A stretch of 5,660 bases of DNA from Euryarchaeota archaeon UBA258 (GTDB lineage Archaea; Thermoplasmatota; Poseidoniia; Poseidoniales; Poseidoniaceae). The stretch is taken from NCBI GenBank assembly GCA_002502605.1, contig DAPR01000001.1:11746-17405 (forward strand). Direction: 5' to 3'. Position numbers and translations under genes: made by a program. The notes beneath the pieces were generated by a model. It was not told where the DNA came from, did no database searches, and saw only the letters and a list, made by a program, of their open reading frames with translations. This document shows positions 1 through 5,468 of this stretch, in pieces; within the stretch, counting starts at the first letter, position 1, and each line of letters opens with the position of its first letter.

Positions 1-1
1 C

Positions 2-793
2 CTGGAAATTGTGTTGATTGGAGTGTCCCACCCAGGGAATCTGGGTGCTGTTTGTCGGAGCATGTTGAATTATGGATTTACCAACCTGAGGCTGGTGAAT
101 CCCCGATGTGAACCGGATAACATCGAAGCGAGGAACCGAGCCAAGCATGCAGGTCGTGTCCTTGACCACTGCACCACATACGATTCCCTCGACGCAGCAA
201 CCGAAGATGCATCGATCATTATTGGCACATCAGGCAAGCGAGAAATTGGTTCAAAAACTAATTTTAGGCACTTCGTCTATCCGTGGGAACTTTCAGAACG
301 CTTGGAAAATTTCACCGGCAAAGTTTGTCTCGTCTTTGGCGAAGAAGGAAAAGGCATGTCCACGGAAGACTTAGCGAAATGCGACTACCTCGTCACACTC
401 CCTACATGGGAAGGCTATCCAATTGCCAACCTCTCTCATGCAGTGAATGCCTGTGTCTATGAGTTGCATCGGAACCGGGTGATTGCCAGACAGGGCAAGG
501 AAGAAGGCTTACCCGATGTGGTACCGCTTGAGCGATCGCTCAATCCGGAGTTGAAACAGATTCTTCATCAAACGGTGCGGGAATTAGCCAACGCCCTACC
601 CGGCAACAATGAGCGTCGCCAAAGCTTTGGACAATCCCTGACCCGTTCCATCATGCGTTCAATGCCGACTCAGGGAGAGGCGACGAGGATGATTGGAGGT
701 CTTCTTGATGCGACAACTGCAATCCAATACGTCGAAGGGAACGAAGCGTGGCGCAGCCAACGAAGGCGCAAGATCAGTCCTGAGGAAGAATGA
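2..793 (+). CDS. trmJ: TrmJ-type tRNA (cytidine-32/uridine-32) 2'-O-methyltransferase, 5' end missing
   Basis: SPOUT-class (SpoU family) RNA ribose methyltransferase; the family transfers methyl from SAM to the 2'-OH of nucleotide 32 in the tRNA anticodon loop. Numbering from the GTG at 11, motif 1 is SHPGNLGAVCRSM (6-18), motif 2 is LVFGEEGKGM (107-116) and motif 3 is YPIANLSHAV (136-145). Motifs 2 and 3 form the knotted SAM site. About 100 further residues form a charged helical C-terminal extension ending in a basic stretch and EEE, as in TrmJ. The frame stays open to the window edge, and the residues before GTG (LEI) continue the first beta strand. GTG at 11 is thus probably an internal valine, with the true start a few codons outside the window. 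The gene converges on queD with 6 bases between the stops. Family assignment is strong; the exact target nucleotide is inferred, and another SpoU paralogue is possible. Confidence 0.85.
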   Translation: MEIVLIGVSHPGNLGAVCRSMLNYGFTNLRLVNPRCEPDNIEARNRAKHAGRVLDHCTTYDSLDAATEDASIIIGTSGKREIGSKTNFRHFVYPWELSERLENFTGKVCLVFGEEGKGMSTEDLAKCDYLVTLPTWEGYPIANLSHAVNACVYELHRNRVIARQGKEEGLPDVVPLERSLNPELKQILHQTVRELANALPGNNERRQSFGQSLTRSIMRSMPTQGEATRMIGGLLDATTAIQYVEGNEAWRSQRRRKISPEEE

Positions 794-799
794 ATCTTC

Positions 800-1249
800 T
801 CAAGCGTGCCAAGAAGCGACGCTTTTGGGTGTTTCTCGAACATGCATGGCCACCAAACGAAGCCTGTTCCCATAGGCAGATTTGATGTGTGGCTCAACTT
901 GCTCGAAAGCCCACTTTGCAAGATTTTCTGCTGTTGGGACAAATGGGACCACTACAGTCCTGTGGTCTGAGTCCATCATTTTGAGGGCGGAACGTGCTTG
1001 CTCATCATGCTCGTAGACCACGAAGGCGTGATCGACCACATCATGGACGTAAAGGGTAAGAATCTCACTCACATCTGAAAAATCCATCAACATTCCCTCG
1101 TCCGAAACGCCGGGATCTTGAACAACATCTCCCTCGATTTCTGCCTCAAATCGGTAACGGTGACCGTGCATGTGCCGACATTTGCTCTTGTGGTTTGGCA
1201 CACGATGGCCAGTATCAGTCTCAATGTATCTTCGTATTCGTGTGGTCAT
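800..1249 (-). CDS. queD: 6-carboxy-5,6,7,8-tetrahydropterin synthase QueD
   Basis: Member of the 6-pyruvoyl-tetrahydropterin synthase fold family (149 aa, usual size for QueD). It converts dihydroneopterin triphosphate, the FolE product, to 6-carboxytetrahydropterin, the second step to preQ0. Visible signature: His15 in GHRVP, then Cys24-x3-His28-Gly-His30. H15, H28 and H30 are the expected zinc ligands and C24 the catalytic cysteine. The C-x3-HGH spacing is that of QueD, not of the E-x2-HGH PTPS-III folate bypass enzymes. Also present are MDF (55-57), catalytic Asp73-His74, PTAEN (105-109) and Glu139 in VRETP. The start ATG overlaps the end of queC-msrB by four bases (ATGA), and GAGGAG lies 8 nt upstream. 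It is the last gene of the minus-strand operon. No residue expected for activity is missing. Confidence 0.93.
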   Translation of the reverse strand: MTTRIRRYIETDTGHRVPNHKSKCRHMHGHRYRFEAEIEGDVVQDPGVSDEGMLMDFSDVSEILTLYVHDVVDHAFVVYEHDEQARSALKMMDSDHRTVVVPFVPTAENLAKWAFEQVEPHIKSAYGNRLRLVAMHVRETPKSVASWHA

Positions 1250-2400
1250 TGTTCCAACTCCTCAAATTCCAACGAGGCTGAATTGATGCAATATCTCATT
1301 CCGCCGTGTTCTCTTGGTCCGTCGTTGAAAATGTGACCAAGATGTGCGTCGCATTTCGAACATCGAACCTCTGTTCGAATCATGCCATGCGCACGGTCTT
1401 CTATTTGATCAATGGACGCCCTTGCATGCTCGCTGTGGAAGGATGGCCATCCACAACCGGAATCGAATTTCATGGCAGATGTGAAGAGGTGATGGCCGCA
1501 ACAGATACAACTGTAATTCCCTGGTCTTTTCTCATCCCAATACGTACCTGTGAACGCACGCTCAGTCCCACTTTCTCGCGTGACATGATATTGCAGTTGC
1601 GTTAATTTCTCTTTGTAATATGCGTCTTTGTGTTTCCGTTCTGTTTCCAAGGCTGCAGCGAGGACGGTATCCCACGGTTCAGTGTATTCTATTGGGTCGA
1701 CCAAGTCAAGTGCGTTGAAAGCTAGAATTCGTTCCACATCAGAGCCACTACGCCCTGAACTTCTCCCTTCTTGATCAGGGTTGTACGACGTGATGGTGTT
1801 TTCAAACACACGGTCAAAATTCAAGCCAGTCTTGTCGCATGAAGCCAAGGCGTCTTTCAAAATGGTTACCTTGTCTCCGTCAATGTATGGTAGATGGAAC
1901 GAAACTGTGTGACTGTCCCAGTTCCCCACTGCAAAAGCATGCTCTAGGGCTTGGTAAAATTCTGGTCGGCAATCGGGATAGATCGCATGATCTCCTGAGT
2001 GCACCCCCAAGGCAATTTCGACATTGGTCTTTTCTCGTTTGCCCACTGACAGGGCGTATCCGTAGAGGATTGATGCGAAAATGGCGTTCCTATTTGGAAC
2101 GACCGTTGATTTCATCTGATCTTCTTCATAATGGCCTTCGGGAACCACGCTGCCTTTGTTTATCAGAGAAGATTCAAACAAGTTCATCGCTGAAGTCAAA
2201 TCCACAATGTGATGCTCGATACTGTGTCCTTTGTCTTGCAAGTATGCAATGTTGTTTGATGCTCTTGTCAACTCAACGCTGTGTTTTTGACCGTAATTAT
2301 AGGAGATGCAACTGACCTTTTTTCCTGCCGCTAGGGCGTTCAGGAGCAGTGAAGTAGAATCCATTCCCCCAGAGAGAGCCATGACTGTACGCCCGGACAT
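1246..2400 (-). CDS. queC-msrB: QueC (7-cyano-7-deazaguanine synthase) fused to methionine-R-sulfoxide reductase MsrB
   Basis: One uninterrupted 384-residue frame with two domains. Residues 1 to about 245 are QueC, which uses ATP and ammonia to turn 7-carboxy-7-deazaguanine into preQ0. The PP-loop is SGGMDS (10-15), followed by YNYGQKH (34-40), VPNRNAIF (101-108) and YPDCRPEF (141-148). In the C-terminal stretch, which aligns by eye with the QueC zinc knuckle (SYNPDQEGRSSGRSGSD, 205-221), the four expected cysteines are Ser205, Ser215, Ser218 and Asp221. A charged linker (about 245-266) leads to MsrB (about 266-384), which reduces methionine-R-sulfoxide. MsrB has zinc pairs C298/C301 and C347/C350, GCGWPSF (315-321, usual resolving Cys316), HLGH (353-356) and catalytic Cys371 in RYCINSAS. 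The start overlaps the queE stop by one base (TAATG), with GGGTG 7 nt upstream. The fusion is not the known Gat-QueC, as no amidotransferase domain is present. Both domains are clear; activity without the zinc site is inferred from the intact pathway around it. Confidence 0.92.
   Translation of the reverse strand: MSGRTVMALSGGMDSTSLLLNALAAGKKVSCISYNYGQKHSVELTRASNNIAYLQDKGHSIEHHIVDLTSAMNLFESSLINKGSVVPEGHYEEDQMKSTVVPNRNAIFASILYGYALSVGKREKTNVEIALGVHSGDHAIYPDCRPEFYQALEHAFAVGNWDSHTVSFHLPYIDGDKVTILKDALASCDKTGLNFDRVFENTITSYNPDQEGRSSGRSGSDVERILAFNALDLVDPIEYTEPWDTVLAAALETERKHKDAYYKEKLTQLQYHVTRESGTERAFTGTYWDEKRPGNYSCICCGHHLFTSAMKFDSGCGWPSFHSEHARASIDQIEDRAHGMIRTEVRCSKCDAHLGHIFNDGPREHGGMRYCINSASLEFEELEQ
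1258..1263 (-). promoter_or_regulatory. Ribosome binding site of queD
   Basis: GAGGAG on the minus strand, 8 nt before the queD ATG at 1249, within the last codons of the MsrB domain. Together with the ATGA overlap it supports coupled translation of queC-msrB and queD. Confidence 0.6.
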
Positions 2401-3065
2401 TAATCAACACCCATCCATTTGTGAGTTTGAAGGCTCAGGCGCCATTGTGGATTCTGTTTGACAATTGCTTCTGTCTCAGCGAAATTTTTTCCATTCCACT
2501 CCACAGATTCTAACTCCATGTAGCAAGGTTGGAGGAAGGTGTGTTTGAACCCTTGTCGCAATTCATCGTACATCGAAAGATCTTGACCTATGAACACGCA
2601 CTTCAATTCATCTCCCGTACGTTGGCGTAATTTCACATCTGGATACATTTGATCCTTAGGTGACACACAAATCCAATCCAAGAGCCCTTCAGGGACCTCT
2701 ATGGTTCCGTTCGTTTCGACCGATAAGGTGTAGCCTCTTGCCTTGAGCAAACGATGCAAGGGCCAAAGATCTTGCATCATTGGTTCTCCACCGGTGAAGA
2801 TGATTCGCTTACAATCAAAGGTTGATATTTCTCCAAGCAAGTCAATCGCATTCATAGTTTTGAATGTTAGGAAATCTGTATCGCACCATTCGCAACGTAA
2901 GTTACAGTTTCCAAAACGAACAAAAACATGAGGAATACCGGCATGGTAGCCTTCCCCTTGAACTGAATGGAACACTTCGACGATTGGATATTCTGAAGCC
3001 AAATCAGTCGGATTGTCAACAGGCGAGTCACCAGCACGAACACAGGATTCGTCAACACTCATCAT
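2400..3065 (-). CDS. queE: 7-carboxy-7-deazaguanine synthase QueE (radical SAM)
   Basis: Radical SAM enzyme (221 aa, normal length) that contracts 6-carboxytetrahydropterin to 7-carboxy-7-deazaguanine. SVQGEG (34-39) is the QueE-typical N-terminal motif. The [4Fe-4S] ligands are Cys54-x3-Cys58-x2-Cys61, followed directly by DTD (62-64). FTGGEP (90-95) is the SAM-binding motif, VETNGT (116-121) contacts SAM and substrate, and VSPK (134-137) is conserved in the family. The first 25 residues are acidic and unconserved-looking. Two ATG codons stand in tandem (3065 and 3062). The ribosome-binding sequence GAGGTGA (3073-3067) ends only 1 nt before the first and 4 nt before the second, so the second may be the real start. 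Six bases separate it from folE; its stop overlaps the queC start by one base. Nothing essential is missing. Confidence 0.93.
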   Translation of the reverse strand: MMSVDESCVRAGDSPVDNPTDLASEYPIVEVFHSVQGEGYHAGIPHVFVRFGNCNLRCEWCDTDFLTFKTMNAIDLLGEISTFDCKRIIFTGGEPMMQDLWPLHRLLKARGYTLSVETNGTIEVPEGLLDWICVSPKDQMYPDVKLRQRTGDELKCVFIGQDLSMYDELRQGFKHTFLQPCYMELESVEWNGKNFAETEAIVKQNPQWRLSLQTHKWMGVD

Positions 3066-3071
3066 CTCACC

Positions 3072-3641
3072 TCAAAGGGGCCGTGAATGAATCAATTGCA
3101 TGAGTTCTTGCCGTGCTTCTGGTCGTTCGAAAAACACCCCACGCATAGCCGATGTGGTCATGATTGAATTTTGCTTCTTGACACCTCTGCATCGCATGCA
3201 TCCATGCGTTGCTTCAATGATGACTGCTGCTCCCAATGGCGCTAAATTGGCTTCTAAATCATCTGCAATGCCCTTGGTGATGCGTTCCTGATTTTGCAAG
3301 CGACGAGCATGGAGATCGATAATTCGTGCAAGCTTACTGATGCCCACAATCCGTTCGACAGGAATGTATGCAACGTGAGCGCGTCCATTAAACGGTTGTA
3401 AGTGGTGTTCACATGTGGAATGAAATTCAATATCCCTCAACAGGACAATACCATCGTACCCTTCTCCATTGAAGGTGGAATCAAGAAGTTCAGCGGCATC
3501 CATTTGGTAGCCACCAAAAATTTCGTCCCAAGAATCAATCACACGCTTCGGTGTCTTTGCTAAGCCCTCTCGGTTTGGGTCTGGTTCAAGGTACCCAAGG
3601 AGGGTATGCACTGCATCTTCTGCTTCTTCTCGCGTTACCAT
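3072..3641 (-). CDS. folE: GTP cyclohydrolase I (type IA, FolE)
   Basis: Converts GTP to 7,8-dihydroneopterin triphosphate, the entry step for preQ0 and for pterins. With the chosen start it has 189 residues, normal for the family. DPNREGL (21-27) with TPKRV (30-34) is the N-terminal signature. The zinc ligands are Cys77 and His80 in STCEHHLQPF, plus Cys148 in HGCMRCRGV. ISKLAR (101-106) and RRLQNQER (113-120) shape the substrate pocket. The frame stays open upstream to a TTG at 3755, but that extension overlaps the RHH gene in another frame and lacks family similarity. ATG at 3641 is 1 nt after the RHH stop and has GGAGG 8 nt upstream, which decides the start. Many archaea use the unrelated type IB enzyme (FolE2/MptA); type IA here hints at acquisition from bacteria, which is inference only. 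Confidence 0.93.
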   Translation of the reverse strand: MVTREEAEDAVHTLLGYLEPDPNREGLAKTPKRVIDSWDEIFGGYQMDAAELLDSTFNGEGYDGIVLLRDIEFHSTCEHHLQPFNGRAHVAYIPVERIVGISKLARIIDLHARRLQNQERITKGIADDLEANLAPLGAAVIIEATHGCMRCRGVKKQNSIMTTSAMRGVFFERPEARQELMQLIHSRPL

Positions 3642-3642
3642 T

Positions 3643-3813
3643 TCAATCGCCTCCGCGCCCGTGTCGTGCGTCAATTTCATCCAATTGGTCAAGCAATTTT
3701 CTGCAGGCTGTTCGGACTGCATCAGCCAGACTGACAAATTTATGCTCGTCCCCAACGTGTTTGCGGAGATCCTCTACGAGCTCCGCCGGCATGTCAAGGG
3801 AAATTTTGGGCAT
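3643..3813 (-). CDS. Small ribbon-helix-helix (CopG/Arc-type) DNA-binding protein, candidate operon regulator
   Basis: A 56-residue protein starting MPKISLDMPAELVEDL. The pattern is that of RHH dimeric regulators: a short beta strand (residues 3-7, KISLD) that would enter the DNA major groove, Pro9, helix A (about 10-20), a glycine turn leading to Phe26-Val27 (GDEHKFV, 21-27), and helix B (about 28-45) with the typical Ser-x2-Asp-Ala-x-Arg arrangement (S28, D31, A32, R34). The tail DEIDARHGR (45-53) resembles a family of small haloarchaeal RHH proteins, from memory. GGTGG lies 7 nt upstream of the ATG. The stop is 1 nt before folE, so it leads the preQ0 operon. A dyad upstream fits an RHH operator, which suggests autoregulation; this role is inferred. 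An antitoxin role is possible in principle, but no toxin gene is adjacent. Confidence 0.82.
   Translation of the reverse strand: MPKISLDMPAELVEDLRKHVGDEHKFVSLADAVRTACRKLLDQLDEIDARHGRGGD
3650..3654 (-). promoter_or_regulatory. Ribosome binding site that fixes the folE start
   Basis: GGAGG on the minus strand, 8 nt before ATG at 3641, lying inside the last codons of the RHH gene. It supports the short folE form over upstream ATG codons at 3680 and 3722 or TTG at 3755, and suggests translational coupling to the RHH gene. Confidence 0.7.
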
Positions 3814-3820
3814 GTTTCGG

Positions 3821-3825
3821 CCACC
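3821..3825 (-). promoter_or_regulatory. Ribosome binding site of the RHH gene
   Basis: GGTGG on the minus strand (within AAGGTGG), 7 nt before ATG at 3813. It supports this start, which also keeps the DNA-contacting beta strand. A later ATG at residue 8 would lose the strand. Confidence 0.6.
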
Positions 3826-3834
3826 TTCCTATGG

Positions 3835-3842
3835 CATATAAG
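3835..3842 (-). promoter_or_regulatory. TATA-like box A of the preQ0 operon
   Basis: CTTATATG on the minus strand, an archaeal TATA-like element just upstream of the RHH gene. Transcription usually starts some 22-27 nt downstream of such a box, which would fall near 3813-3818, at or just before the ATG. That would give an almost leaderless message and exclude the ribosome binding site at 3821-3825. Either the box or the binding site may therefore not be used, or there are two start points. It abuts the operator-like dyad. Confidence 0.5.
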
Positions 3843-3870
3843 TATTCGTAGAGTAATACCTTGCGAATAC
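3842..3870. promoter_or_regulatory. Operator-like dyad with three half-sites at 11-bp spacing
   Basis: On the minus strand: GTATTCG, 4 nt, GTATTAC, 4 nt, CGAATAC. The outer 7-mers are perfect inverted repeats (3864-3870 and 3842-3848). The middle 7-mer (3853-3859) is itself an odd palindrome centred on the same base, 3856. Half-site starts are exactly 11 bp apart, about one helical turn, so they lie on one DNA face, as expected for RHH dimers binding in tandem. The dyad lies between the divergent RHH-folE operon and the aminotransferase and touches the TATA-like box. A repressor here would block TBP/TFB. The pattern is seen directly; the operator role is inferred. Confidence 0.55.
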
Positions 3871-3956
3871 ACCGACTTCCATTATTGACCTCCATTTCCA
3901 TGATTTTTCATTCAATGCTAAGCCAATGTTCAAGGCATTCCGTAACCGACGATGTT

Positions 3957-5468
3957 ATGATGACAGTCATGCTATCACCGCATCAGGCCCTCGAACACCT
4001 CCATGCTCTGCGTTCAAAGACTGGAACGATGGACACGGTTGGGCTTCCTGACGAAGTCATTGACCGCTTTTGCACACTTGATCCAAAACTCGTCAAAGCC
4101 ATTCATGAAGCAAGCATTCGATTTCAAGAAATTGAATCTGAATTTGGCTCGGATATGTTACAACATGATGAAGCGAACCTTGTGAAGGTCCTTCAGCACG
4201 ATTTCGTTAATTTCTATGCACCAGCAACCGTCAATCCATACATTGCGCTTTCCGGGCGAGGTCCATGGATCGTTACCGCCTACGGTGCAGTTCTTCACGA
4301 CAATGGAGGCTATGGCATGCTTGGCGCAGGTCACGGGCCCGAGGAAGTCATTCAAGCAATGTCGGGGAACTGGGTAATGGCCAATGTCATGACGCCTTCC
4401 TTTAGTCAAAAGCGACTCGCCGAGCGACTGGAGAGAGAACTTGGTCACACCCGTGGCTCTTGCCCATTCACGCGCTTCATTTGCATGAACAGTGGTTCTG
4501 AGTCGGTTACAGTGAGCCTCAGAATCGCCGATGTGAACGCTAGAAAACACACTGGCCCTGGTGGTCGGCATGAAGGAAAAGAAATCAAATTGCTTGCGAT
4601 TGAGAAAGCCTTCCATGGCCGTACAGACCGCCCAGCACAGATTTCTCACTCCTGCAAAGGCTCCTATGACAAGAATTTGGCAACATTCCGGGACAGGGAT
4701 AACCTCCTGCTCGTCCCGGCAAATGACATCGCCTCTCTTGAAGCGATGTTCAAGCGCGCAGAAGAAGAAGATTGGTTCATTGAATTAATGGCCATTGAAC
4801 CAGTACAGGGAGAAGGGAACCCTGGTGCTTGCGTTCAGCGTGATTTCTACGACGCTGCTCGAAGGCTCACCTTGGAGCACGGCTCAATGCTTCTGGTCGA
4901 TTCGATTCAGGCTGGAATTAGGGGCCAAGGCTGCCTATCCATCATTGATTATGATGGATTTCAAGACGCCGAAGTGCCTGATTTGGAAACATGGTCAAAG
5001 GCATTGAACGCCGGCCAATATCCTCTTTCTGTGCTCGGCATGAACGATCGAGCTGCAGAGAACTACGTGGTTGGAATTTATGGGAACACGATGACGACGA
5101 ACCCACGAGCTTTGGAAACGGCATGCGCAGTCCTTGACAGCATGACGCCAGAACTTCGTTCCAACATCAAAGACCGGGGTGATGAATTTGTCGATAAGTT
5201 GAAAATATTACGAGAAGAATTCCCCGGTATCATCACCAAAGTACAGGGCACTGGGCTTTTGCTCAGCGCTGAATTGGAACCCACTCGTTTCCCGGTTGTA
5301 GGGTTTGACGCCGTTGAGCCATGGTGCCGCCGACAAGGACTGGGTGTCATTCATGGTGGTGTGAACGCACTACGATTTACACCACACTTCGGCATCACTT
5401 CAGAAGAAATTGATTTGATCATCGAAGTGGTTCGCGCCTCACTGATCGAATTCAACCAGCGCTCATGA
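3957..5468 (+). CDS. Class III (ornithine/GABA-type) PLP-dependent aminotransferase, substrate unknown
   Basis: About 503 residues from the start chosen; a fold-type I aminotransferase of class III. Numbering from ATG at 3957: SGSES (179-183) binds the PLP phosphate, FHGRT (219-223) is the usual motif after the large-domain strand, EPVQGEG is at 281-287, Asp315 in VDSIQAG pairs with the PLP ring nitrogen, Lys348 in WSKALNAG is the Schiff-base lysine, GNTMTTNP is at 376-383, and RFTPHFG (473-479) is near the C-terminus. The family's DE-x-Q-[TS]-G is DSIQAG here, so the Glu is Ser, probably marking a subfamily. Length exceeds the usual 400-460, with about 70 extra N-terminal residues. ATG codons at 3957, 3960 and 3969 are all possible; none has a clear ribosome binding site, so the start is uncertain. 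It is divergent from the preQ0 operon, with no obvious pathway link. The amino donor and acceptor cannot be read from the sequence. Confidence 0.88.
   Translation: MMTVMLSPHQALEHLHALRSKTGTMDTVGLPDEVIDRFCTLDPKLVKAIHEASIRFQEIESEFGSDMLQHDEANLVKVLQHDFVNFYAPATVNPYIALSGRGPWIVTAYGAVLHDNGGYGMLGAGHGPEEVIQAMSGNWVMANVMTPSFSQKRLAERLERELGHTRGSCPFTRFICMNSGSESVTVSLRIADVNARKHTGPGGRHEGKEIKLLAIEKAFHGRTDRPAQISHSCKGSYDKNLATFRDRDNLLLVPANDIASLEAMFKRAEEEDWFIELMAIEPVQGEGNPGACVQRDFYDAARRLTLEHGSMLLVDSIQAGIRGQGCLSIIDYDGFQDAEVPDLETWSKALNAGQYPLSVLGMNDRAAENYVVGIYGNTMTTNPRALETACAVLDSMTPELRSNIKDRGDEFVDKLKILREEFPGIITKVQGTGLLLSAELEPTRFPVVGFDAVEPWCRRQGLGVIHGGVNALRFTPHFGITSEEIDLIIEVVRASLIEFNQRS
3960..3970. repeat. 11-bp perfect palindrome at the aminotransferase start
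   Basis: ATGAC-A-GTCAT, 5-bp arms around one base, covering the second of three candidate start codons. It could be a regulator site or chance; such short palindromes are common. Confidence 0.3.
4937..4959. repeat. Perfect 9-bp inverted repeat inside the aminotransferase gene
   Basis: Arms ATCCATCAT and ATGATGGAT around a 5-nt loop TGATT; the sequence can form a hairpin in RNA. It encodes the SIIDYDG segment just after the PLP-binding Asp, so codon choice may explain it. No T-tract follows, so it does not look like a terminator. Confidence 0.5.

Noticed and set aside
1839..2315. 158-codon plus-strand open frame opposite queC
   Set aside because: It is fully covered by the conserved QueC domain and shows no motif or ribosome binding site.
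1246..2400. QueC-like protein of an anti-phage system (Qat or type IV CBASS)
   Set aside because: The neighbours are the complete preQ0 pathway, with no nucleotidyltransferase, effector, or other defence partner gene.
3861..3956. Extension of the aminotransferase to a TTG at 3861 or ATG at 3900/3915
   Set aside because: The extra residues look like translated intergenic DNA, the TTG lies within the dyad, and no ribosome binding site is seen. A start at 3957-3969 is more plausible, though ATG 3900 cannot be fully excluded.
3814..3956. preQ1-type riboswitch or other structured RNA upstream of the operon
   Set aside because: The space between the TATA-like box and the ATG is under 30 nt, and no aptamer-like pairing was seen. 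The symmetry present is better explained as a DNA operator.
4158..4649. 163-codon minus-strand open frame opposite the aminotransferase
   Set aside because: It lies wholly inside a well-supported gene, has no recognisable domain, and its composition is that of antisense to coding sequence.
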